From NCBI GenBank assembly GCA_019055375.1, contig JAHQIW010005156.1:1-64000 (forward strand): 64,000 nt of DNA, in the 5' to 3' direction. The stretch is from Parelaphostrongylus tenuis. Lineage: Eukaryota > Nematoda > Chromadorea > Rhabditida > Metastrongylidae. Below the pieces are notes generated by a model that ran no database searches, was not told where the DNA came from, and saw only the letters and a program-made list of their open reading frames with translations. Shown here one piece after another: positions 11,457-23,400 of this stretch. Numbering within the stretch: the stretch's first letter is position 1; each line of letters opens with the position of its first letter. The translations under genes and the position numbers were made by a program.

Positions 11457-14400
11457 CTGACTAGAAAAGAATTCCAAACACATTATCTTATTATATGACG
11501 ACGAAAAAAAGCCATATACCAGTTTTGAAATGTGAACTTTCAATGCATCGGATGTCTACGCAAACGTGAATAAAATAGAGAAAAAAGTGAAAATATGTTT
11601 CTTTTTGAAGAATGAGGTTTTCTTGTTTAACTTAGTAAATTTCTAGACACGTGGCCATTATTTTTCCACAAAAATCACCGTACAGATCTTTTCAGCGATA
11701 CTTCACCATTTAGTTATGATGACCTCAACTTACTAAATAAATCACTTTATCTTTATTTGCTCTGTCTCACTTTCATCGATTAGAAGAAAGCTCTAGCCCT
11801 TGATTCAGTGTTAAAGAAGCTCTAAACAACCATGGCGTCCCTACCCGGTACATAACGATCCTTTGTGAGCTATGTAAAGAAAGAACAACCAGATATCGCC
11901 ATTCTACAACAACATTAACATCGACGTAAGAAGAGGGGTTCGACAAGTCGATACAATTTCCCCAAATGATTCACTGTTACCCTTCAAAACGTCATGCGAA
12001 CTTTAGAATGAGGACGACATGGAGTGAAATTGACGGTCGACAATCAAACCGTCTTCGCTTCACTAATGATATCGTTCTCATAACACCAAGCATCAGCCAA
12101 GAGGAACGAATGTTAACCGATTTCAACAACGCCTGTGGAGAAATTGGTCTCCAACTGAACCTAACGAAAACGATGCTCATGAGGAACGGATAGGTTTTGA
12201 ACGCCCTATTCATGAACAACGAAACGGACATCTCCGACTGCTCCAGTTACGCCTATCTAGGTCGTGAAATCAGCATGATGAACAACTTCGCTAGAGAGCT
12301 GAGCAGAAGAAACGAGCGCCTTAGAGAACGTTTGAGAGCACCCAGGACATAGCGAAAAGTACAAAGATCAACCAAATCCGTCCCCACCTTTCTGACACGA
12401 CGATTATCCCTGCCTTAATGATATGCAGCAGAAACGTGATCTCTACGTTAGCGGGATGAAAGATCACTTGGCGTTATTGAACGCGTAGTCGAAAGGTCGA
12501 TGCTGGGAGTATCCCGTATCTCACAAATGAGAAAAAGGTTCCGAAGCTCCGACCTACGTCTGCGATCGAAGATCAAAGACGCCGTTCTAAATGCCAGGAT
12601 ATCGAAAATAAGGTGGGCCGAAGACGTAATGCGTTTCAGCGACAACTGACGGACGAGAGCCGTTACCAATTGGATTCCTTGGGATATCAAGCGCTCTACA
12701 GGAAGAACACCGATCCGATGGTGCGATCTCTTCACGAAAAGCCTGGGAGAAAGATATGATGCTCAATTAAACCCTAGAGCGAGGGGGACCCAATGGGATA
12801 CATTGACACGCGATCGCAAAAAATAGAAGTGTTGTTGGAGCCGCTTGAGTCACTCGACGATCAACGGTACAACAGGTGATACAGGTGAATTTCCATTGCG
12901 GCGCGTCAACAAAATCCGTCCCGAGGTTTGATACCGCCAATTACAGTAGATGAACGAGATGCGGCGCCGCGCGACGTGACCCAAAATGGACCATGCTGTT
13001 TTTGCTCAAAAGGATTAAGTGTGAGGTAGTTGCGCAAACACCAGTTACCACTGGAATGATACTATCACACGTTTGTTGCTGATTGGGCAAAAACACGGAG
13101 TTCTTGAAAAACTTATTTTTCTGGCTGACGGTTTGACGCGTTTTGTTAAATATTTGAGGCAGACTTAAGCATATATTCGAGAACACCACTTCCTATTAAT
13201 CCATTTTCGGTCCAACTTTGATAAATTCTCAAACAAAAGCCTTGAATCGACTGTTTTTGTAACCTCGTTAAAATCAACCTTAACAAGGTTAATACTTCGG
13301 TGACTTACATACGTTTCATCGGTATCGCTCACTTCATCAGAGCCAAACGCCTTACTTCTCACCCCTTCTGATAGTAGTGACGGAGAGACATTTATCGGTG
13401 AAACCAACATGAGATTGTGTTGTCACCTTTTTCTCACTCGACAGCTTGTGGCTGTATTGAAGCATACAGACACTGCCTTTCAATCAACTGTTTCTGAGAC
13501 CTCGTTTCAACTATTTAGCATAGTCTGAGAGAATGTTCAAAACCATTTCGAGGTTGGTGGGTCAGTGGCTCACCTACGTACGTACGCTTCGTCGGTCTCG
13601 CCCAACTTATCAGATAGATCCACACGCACACGACCAGGGCGATAACCACAATTTCACGTTGATTTCATCAATACACGCCTACTCGTTCCTAATATCAGTA
13701 GGTGTAACTAGTGGGGTTTGCGCCTCTGATAAGGTGAGCAGTACCGTCAAAAGATGCGTAAGCCACTGACCTACCAACCTTGAAAAGGCTTGAAACATTC
13801 TCTCAAATAAGTTATACAGTTGCTGATGATAAACAGACGAGGGCGAATGTCCGCTCAATCATTGACGTGGAACGACTCCCTTTCGACAGTATTTGCGACA
13901 GAGCCCATATCAAACGATGTGACAAAACACACACACCACAATCATTTCCGTAGTTGAGAGACTTCTGATCAAACGAACGACAGCTAATGACTACTATACA
14001 TTTGTCTCATCACATACCAAACAAAAGACAAGAACTATGGTGTTTTACATACGACGTAACAATAGTCATTCGAACAATATAAACTGCGACCAACGCCAAT
14101 CGATTTTGGTGTATCATAGTTGCAGTTTCAATATTTTTTCCTTCCACAATAACTTCCACTAAGGCCGCTAATCTAATAAAGCTCATATGAAAAGTTCAAG
14201 GATGATCCTGTGGTTTTGTTCATAGAAAATACATGACCGAATGATGCTCTTTTTTTTACCTTTCCTTCGAGTGCTTTATTAAGACCACGCTCAAATTTCA
14301 ATAAGGAAAACACGAAGGACGAAACACGTGTCTCGGGCTGTACAAGAGCCTTTACCAGACCACATGACATGTTGGCTCAAATAATAATGAAAGGATCTAT

Positions 14401-17400
14401 TGAAATTTGAGCGTGGTCTTAATAAAGCACTCGAAGGAAAGGTATAATATGATAAAATACCAGCCAGCTAACAATCGAGTGCGAAAAACACTCTGTGTTA
14501 GGTGAATGACATAGACACCTGACATAGAGTGTAAAGCGTAGGTCGTCGATAACTATATATGAGGAGTGTGACGCTCCCAAGAGAACTGACTATGAAAAGA
14601 TCGACAGACGACGGGTTCTGCCCGGCCGATGAGTCTGTAAGGACGAAACACGTGTCTCGGGCTGTACAAGAGCCTTTACCAGACCACATGACATGTTGGC
14701 TCAAATAATAATGAAAGGCTCTTTTTTTATGACTGCTTTGGCCGAGGCATCCTGTCATAGTATATTCAGTGATGTAGAGTGATTTGCAGAACTTTTGCGT
14801 CAGGTGGGATTAGAACCTATGTCACCCTAACCCGGGGCATGTGCCTTAAATCGTTGCTCTACCGACGCCTGTTTCTACGATAGATGCTAGTAGCGTAGAA
14901 ACAGTGGTGTCAAAACAGGCTTTGGTAGTGGAACGGTTCGAGCACGCGCTCCGGAATAGGGCGAAGTGTGGGTTCCAATCTCACCTGACGCAAAAGAGAA
15001 CACATGTTGGTCTGGATAGTAGAGCTCAAAGCAAATTTGATTTAGTCCTGAGTAGTACCACAGTATAGAATTAAAAAAAAAAACAAACTAACTAAGTAAA
15101 GACGGTGATTATTGAACTCATCGATAACGAGTTCTGCAGCCGTTCCGAATTCACATTCCTCCTCATCCTCCACATTTCTAACTAATCTGGTCAGGCGGTC
15201 TACTATTTGAAGACTCTCACATTCACTAAGAACGACATTAGCTTCAGTTTCCATATCGAGTACTAAATGTAACACGACTTTAAGAACATTTAGTGGGTTC
15301 ATTACTGAAAAAGGGACATACACAGGTAATAACGCATGATAGCGTTAGCTTCACTAACAGCGTACAGGAGTTTGTCATCACCGCAAGCGAATATCCAGTT
15401 CAAACGATTAATATGATCGACTTCTTCCTGAAGAAGTGACTTTAGGAATGAACCGTACTAAATTACGGCAAACGGACCTAACTAAAACATACCAACATAC
15501 GAAATCGACCAAACTCTAGAGCGATACATTCACCGTCTAGTCCTGCTTCTTTCAGTGAATCAATAAATGTGCAACGATCACGAGCCGTTTTTATATCTGA
15601 AACAAGATAAAGAATAAAAGAGATAGAGACCTACTGATAAGAACGATGTGAGGTCAAACTGGGGAAAGAATCAATACATTACCAATTTTCTCCACGTAGA
15701 AAGGAAACCCCTACCAGGGTACTTCGAGTCGACAAGTTAAGTACTGAGAGCTCTCTAAGTGTTTCTCTCAGTTGTAATTGTCACTAAATTTGTTAGAATT
15801 TCATAACTCACTAACGAATTTTACGAAATATAACTATTATACTTCTATAAGACTTAGTACGACTTCTATAAGACTAAGTCTTTTAGAAGTATAATAGTTA
15901 TATTTCGTAAAATTCTAGTGAGTTATGAAATTCTACTACCAACTGTTTTCATGGGTGCCAATATTGTTCGGTGGATTACGAGCTCTAGATGGATAAAATC
16001 AAGATTTTGCTCAATTCTGCGCCAAAAAAATTTTCACGTCGTTAGCTCTCGTGTCGCCGTACAAGAGCAAGGCAACGTATGTGGGTTTCGTTTGAGGACG
16101 GAAAGGAAAAATGTGTACACGGTGCAAGTAAGTCGGTGTTCTAGAGATATGCGTTAGCTACAAGACTGAAATGAAGAGTTCATTCAATTATGTAAACAAA
16201 GGCAGAACCTATCGAACTGTCGACGTAATACATTATAAATTCAAGCTATCGTATTTGTGCTGGAATTCAAATCAGCCTGTTTCGAACAGAATAAATGAGG
16301 AAATGACTCCTTCCGCTGGAGAAGAATACTTCAAAAGAGTGTTAGTAATCATTCGAAAGCTTATATCTTTGGCCACTGCGCTACGTGCTTTTTTTTAAAA
16401 GACCCTTTTACAAGGCTCTAGCATCCAAAATAAAATCGTTTTGCATCGGCCTCGTGATTTTACCCCTAGTTCACTGGAAGCACGAAAAGCATATGAACGT
16501 GTAGAGAAAATTTTGTAGAATCAGAGTCAGACGCTTGATCTGCAGATTTTGCCAGAGCGGAGAAACAATTCCTAATCAAACAACAAAACCGCACTTCACA
16601 TGGAGCAGCCAACGTATTTCGACCCATTGATCTCAGAACGCCCTACCGAATCTACGGCCAGCAGACGCCCAGATCGCACATTGGGAAATAAAAAAAGAGG
16701 CCGAGTATGTGAAACTCGATCTCATTTTCCATGCTACACTATAGCAAAACGGTCCTTCCCAGAAAATATGGAGAGCGTAGAAATTGTGAAAAGTTATGAT
16801 ATCGAACAGTTTATCAAAATTTGAGAAAAGATTTCTGTACTGCGAGAAATATGCGAGTGTGAAACACAAGTGTTTCCTTTCTGCTCACCGTTACAAAAAG
16901 ACTTTTTCAAAAACTGATCACGTAGCTCAGCAGCCAAAGATTTAAGCTTTTAAATCCCACTAAAGTGCAAAAGAAAACCTTTGTCCACCGAAAGGGGTCA
17001 CTTCTTCATTTGCCTGAAGATATCCGAAAAGAATCCACTAAACAATAATATCTAAAAGACAAAACTATACACATAAAACCCACATGGCATCACATTCCTG
17101 ATCAGCTGTAGGGCTTCTTGCTTCGATAAAATAGTTGCATAAAATGGTATGTGACTGAATAGCTGCTTTTCTCTCAAAACATTCACCATATTTTCAATGA
17201 GATCACCAAGATGATCTTCCTGAAGAAGAAAAACGACTAACTTTCAATAGATATTTGAGTCACACTCAAAAAATCTTATGAAATGGATCGAATGATCTCG
17301 AATGGCCACAACTCTTTCAGAAAACACAACAACAGGTAAGGCAATTTTTCACATTTGCAGGTACATTTCACGAGATTTTGAACAAAATCTAAACTGTTCG

Positions 17401-20400
17401 TCCGTTTGTTTGTAAATAACTTACTTCATGAACAAGCTTCATGACATAGCATGCACTCGCGACAAGACCGAAAAAGCGATACAGTGATCGAGAATGAATA
17501 GTATCTCCCATTTCCATCGTTTGACTGAACTCATTCATCCATTGTATAGCCTCGTTCCATACTCCCCGTACCATGAAGCTCATCAGCACATGGTACGGCG
17601 AAGTATCCTCCTGTAACAAAGTACATGCCATTCTTTCAATGTGCCTGGTAATCATTTTCAGAGCCATGCATGTGGCCTGTTATAGAGCAACTTATAGAGC
17701 CTGATACACTTGTTTCGACCTTGACAGTCTCACCAGTGGGACGGTACCCATCGCCTTTCTTTTAGCCAATCCTCTAGGGAGAACCTAAGCTCTCATGTAG
17801 AATTGGCGAAGATGAACGCTTTACACGTTCAACTGAATGAAATGGGCAGTGTTGTACACTCGATTGCTCTTAGCTGGTAGCGTAGATATATCATACCTTT
17901 CGTTTCGTGTGTTTTCTAAGAACCACGCTCAAATTTCAAAAAGCCTGATAGTAAAGTCTTCGTCTTGGTTAAAAGAAAGACGAAGAGCACCGCCCTACTA
18001 CAGACCAAATGCATGGCTCAAAAAAATTATTGTGAGGCATATTGAAATTGAGCATACTCCTCAGAAAACACTCGAAAGGAAAGGTACATGCTATTTTGTG
18101 GCCAAAATCTCGACAACAGACTTATAATGAGTAACATACCGTGATAATGGCATCAAAAATACCTTCCGCACTTTTTGGAGTGAATATTGGATGTGTCAAT
18201 CCGAGAGACGAATTTAACCTAGACATAAATCATTTAACAGTCCTGAGATGAGTTACTGAGTATTTTTTCATCAGTCAACTTTTTCAATCTCAGTCGCTAG
18301 AACACCTAATGGCCTATCCAACAATCGCAATTCATGGGAAAATAAAACTTGAAAGCGAACTTGGCCTGAATAGCAGCGTTTGCATAGCACCAAAGACGAT
18401 CTTCAAAATTGTTGGCAAATGGAAGAAGAAATTTCCAGTCTCCTACAAGTGCCGCGAAGAACATTCGAATACCCACAGAATATTTCGTCTAAACAGGTGA
18501 ATATCACAGAATTGAACTGGTAATCCATCTACAACCTGGCCCGCTAAAGCACTGAATGTGGATATCGAGAGACGATAGCGTGCAGATTTAACCCAGTCCA
18601 ATACCATTACGTACCTTTCACAACACCGACTGTATTGTGATAACTCGACATAACAGACAGACTCTTTTCTAGTATACCCAATATGTGAAGTACTGTGCAA
18701 AAACGTTTGCGTCAGCCGGGATTCGAACCCAGATCTCACTCTTTCCGGGAGCGTATGCTAATTAAGACTCTTTTCTGCTATGCAAAACAATCACACAGTA
18801 CGACAAGTTGTCGGATTTTGCTAGTAAATATTGACTATTTCATCGGGTGCATTATTATGCGAATTCTTCGCTTTGTCGAAAACAAGAAAGGACACACCAT
18901 AACACTCATAATTACGAAGGAAATTCGGTAGTTACACGTTATAAGGCACGGAATGAAGAAACGATGCCTCTCATCAGACAAAAAGTTTTCATGAGAGAGT
19001 TAGTAATCATCGGAAGCTTGAATCTCTAGGCTTATTTCTTGCAGAACAGAGCTCCTCCTCTGGACTATTAGTAATCATTCGATAGCGTAAGTTTCCACGA
19101 CTCTAACGCTGTACTTATTTTCCGGAAAAACCGTTTCATTGTAGTGTAACAGGAAAAATAATATCAAGTTTCACATCTTCGGCGCGCTTGCTTACCGGCC
19201 AATCAGCGGTCGGAGCGTGTGGCCGCTGCAGATTCGATGCTCCGGCCCGCGATCGACCGATCGAAATAAGTTGTCGCGTCACATGTGAAGTGCGATTTTT
19301 GTCCTTCTACTGGGGTTTTTTTTCTGCACTTCGGGCGAAACTTCATATTAAACATATGACCCTGATACTACGAGATTTCTTCTACACGATGATATGCGTT
19401 TCATGCTTCCAGCTAGATAATAGTGAGAATTGCGTTGCCGATGTAAAACATAATCTTATTTCGAATTTTATGGCGTTGTAAAAAGGTGCTTTTGAGAAAC
19501 GGCCATGCAGGACACTAGCGAGAGATTTAAGCTTTCAAATGATTACTAACACTGAAAGGTTCCTCTCCAGTGAAAGGGGTCGTTTCTTCATACCGCGTCC
19601 GTCAAATGGATAAGAACCCGGAATTCTGTGTAGTGATTCAGATAAGAACAATTTCCTTCAGTGAAGCACTGAAATTTGTTATTGGAACTAAGAAATACCA
19701 CAATATTCGTTAGGATCGAACCTCATTGACCATCTTTGCCATTATCTGGAATGAGACTTCTCTGAAGTGAAGAGGTAGTTGATCTCGCTTGCTGAGATGA
19801 GCAGGTAAAAGGCTTCGATCAATGAGAAGCTGTTGTGTGCGAATCGGTAACGTCATCCACGGCATACACAAATCTTCAGAAAGTTCTACAGCCTTAACAT
19901 ACAAGTATATATGGACATAAGTATACATATATACATGTATATATACATGTGTAGATATAGATATGTATACATAAGCACGTACGTGTATATGCATTACGTA
20001 CATATACGCATATATACGTATGTATATAAGTTTCCAAGAAGTCTTTGTATGCGTGATAGAAATAACCACGGTTTAAAACTGGAAGCGCAGAAAAATTGAG
20101 CGATAAATTCAAAGATTTATGAAAGTATTATTCTATTATCGAGTCGTAATACCTCATCAAATCGTCCACAACGCAGAAGGCTGAACATGACACGCATGAA
20201 TTTATCGAAATTCGGATCGGACGTGCGAAGAATCGAATCTGGATCGGCGGCAATCCGTTCAGCACTCTTCAATCGTTTTAAACCCGATCTGAGGAAAAAA
20301 AAAACAACTCGCAAGGCAGTGTCAATCCTTGTATCATAACGTATCAATTGTCTATAAATTTCCAGCCTTCAAACCTCTAATCAACATCCTGAAGATTTGA

Positions 20401-23400
20401 AAAGATAACGCACTAGAGCACCATCACAAATAGACACATGAGATCCAAAGGAAAGAAAAATCAGATTGGAATTTTGTACATAAACGTGTACACGCTGGGT
20501 CCTGAGGAAGTAAACACCATTACCTCACAGAACCGGAAAAGTCTCTCACATCGCTCAGCTGATGCGCGAGATCAGAAAATCCGTTTGACTCAACTGCACC
20601 GTCGACACACCACCGCCACAACAACTGAAAGAGATCTCTCCGGACACCGTCGAATGAAACACTGAGAAAACCTACATAGATGGTGCGGAAATCCTGATCC
20701 TCTGCAATCATGGCACTCAAGAAGGAACCATCCTATAAAAAAACAGTAGAGAGCTGGCATCTCAAGTAATATTTGACGAACTACGAATGTCACAAGAGAT
20801 CTTACTTTACTGCCGTCGCAGTCGTTCTTGAGTTGATTGGCTATGACACAGGAAGCTAAACAGCGATAACCAGCACGCGCGTGACGAAGCTCTTCCGGAG
20901 AAGCTTGAGAACCGCAACATTCCAAAGCCTTTTGATAGTCATGAAATATCTGCAAATAAGCAAAAACTAAGTTCGCTTCTCGTCGTTATTGTTAGTTTTT
21001 GATGGTCACAACATGCAATGGGGATAATGAGGGTTGACCTCATATATGACTTGCTAAGTTTTCTTGTCATCTGTGGACCACAACAACATGCATAAAAACT
21101 GAACAGGTAACAAAAAAAGGTATGAGTATTTTGCGCGGGAACAAACGAAAAAATGACGACCCTTTCGCTGAACAAGAATTTTTATAAGAGTGCTAGTAAT
21201 CATTCGAAAGCTCAAATCTCTGGCTACTGCGCTACGTGGCCGTTTCTCTAAAATACCCTTCGATAACGCTCTAGCAGAAAGAAACTTTTAAGTTCCACAC
21301 ACGAGTATTTCTCGCAGGACAGACCTGCCCCCAGGAACTATTAGTAACCATTCGATAAGTTTCTGTGTTTCCAACGCTGTGCTCACTTCTGCAAAGACCA
21401 TTTTGCTGCACAGTAACAGGAAAATACGAGTGAGTTCTCATACACGGGCATCTGTTTCTCGGCTAATCTACGGGCTTGGAGAAGGGCGCGGGCAAGGCGA
21501 CCCGTAGCTTCAAAACGATGATCGATCGATTGCGCTAATGCGTTACACATATGGCGTGCATTTTTATTAATTAATTCGGATATTCCTCTCTATTTCGAAA
21601 GAAGCCCCATATAAAACTTATGACTCTGATACTACAAGATTCCCTCTAGACGCTTATACGCTTTTCGTGCTTCCAGCGAAGTAATAGTGAAAACGCACGG
21701 CCAATGTAAAACATAGTTTTATTTCAAAAGCTACAGCGTTATAAAGGAGTCTCTCCAGAAAACGGCCATGGAGCGGACTAGCCAGAGATTTGAGCCTTCG
21801 AATAATCACTAACACTCTCATGGAAATTTCCTGTTCAGCGAAAGAGGCCGTCTTTTCTTTGTTTCTGATTAACCTACTTGTAACAAAAAGATAGTTGCAG
21901 TCAGTTAAAGTTAACAACAGACTCTTCGGCGAAAAAAAAATTCAATCTCAACGATTTGAACTACCACGTAGAGGACCTACATAATTGACAGGTTATCAAA
22001 ATAAAGTCCTAGCTACAAGTACTCAAGTACTAAGTAGTAGCTAAATAATGAAGTGAGTTGACAGCTATTCTAATTACTAATACTCGACATTAATGGTATT
22101 TTTTATGCATTTCGCATTGTTGTGATTTTTTCTATACACCTAAGAGAATTGAGTGGTGGGCAAAAACGCGGCCTCAGGCGGGAATCGAACCCACGTTTCA
22201 TCCTATCCGGGAACGCGTGCTCGACCACTACACCACTGAGGCATATTTGCCCGACCACTCATTCTTCAACATTTCAATATTAGCTATAAATAACATAACA
22301 ATGCGAAATGCATAAAAAATACTGTTAATGTCGAGTATTAGTAATTAGAATAGCTGCCAGCTCAACTGGGTTATGAAGCGAAATTGTATACCCGACCAAA
22401 CCTGTAAAGGTTGATGGCTGATAGCTAACATTGAGATGTTGAAGAATGAGTGGTCGGGCAAATGTGCCTAGTGGAGTAGTGGTAGAGCACGCGTCCCCGG
22501 ATAGGATGAAACGAGGGTTCGATTCCCGCCTGAGGCCGCGTTTTTGCTCACCATTCAATTCTCTTAGGTATATAGAAAAATGAAGTGAGTGATGAAAAAC
22601 TAACCGTTGCAAGTGTAGACCAAACATTGGACTCAGCGTCTTCTGCATTGTTGAAGTGAGTTAGAGCCGCATGAGCATCATCATATACCGCTTTGTCAAC
22701 TGTAAACACTCTTGAACAGTTAACAATCGCAGAAAGGTAGATCAAAAGTCGACCAGTGTTGAATTTAAAGTTCTTAAATCGTGATCACCCTGTTCCTGAG
22801 CAGAAAACCCGCACCAAAAATCAAGAACGGTGACGGTGACATAGGGGAATAACCCCACCTCATCCCCCACCATCACATCAGGTCGGACCAGTATTGTTCC
22901 GACAATCACTTTTAGTTATCGCTTTACTCAACCGGTTTCTCAGTGCCTTCCTACTGTGCTGATTCCAGCGCATCTGGCATTCATCTCGTTGTCTCGTCTT
23001 ATTGATCGTCGTATATTGGTTGAACGGGTCTCTCTGCGATCTCGAGGAGAACCTGGCTGTGGCGTTTCATGGAGCGCTGTTATTGACTGCCGAAGAGATG
23101 TGGGGGGTGGAGCTCGGCCCCACGCGCACCATGACGAGCATTACGGCCACTCGGCCACGGCGCCACCTTCTCATCATGGACGCTATATAGTACTGCCTGA
23201 GCACGCCTCCGAGCAATCCCGAAGGTAGCCAGGTCAGGGCATTCCGAAGGACGCGTTATTGATGGCCAGAAAGTGTTGGGCCCCGCGCAGCGCCCAACGT
23301 CACAACCACTTGGCTACGGCGTGTCCTCCCCCCCCCCCCCCCCCCCCCGTCGCAATAGTTAACATTCCAAATCAAGAAACTTAGTTGAAAAACCGAGATA

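Larger units (their letters stand above)
14240..14735 (+). mobile_element. Retrozyme-like element with head-to-tail hammerhead copies
   Basis: An 83-bp segment starting AAGGACGAAACACGTGTC and ending CAAATAATAATGAAAGG occurs at 14315-14397 and again at 14639-14721, in direct orientation. The two predicted cleavage sites (after 14332 and after 14656) are 324 nt apart, so the interval is one monomer unit. The upstream hammerhead has lost its 5' half. The left flank (14262-14305) is the inverted copy of 14401-14440. It sits in a NUP107 intron. Confidence 0.75.

Noticed and set aside
22168..22243. A tRNA gene on the minus strand (perfect 7-bp acceptor stem, A- and B-boxes)
   Set aside because: The anticodon arm does not fold into a 5-bp stem with a 7-nt loop, and the same unit recurs as a repeat at several places.
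22956..23228. 90-codon ORF in the GC-rich patch upstream of NUP107
   Set aside because: The patch consists of two tRNA-derived SINE heads and a poly-C run; the frame is accidental.
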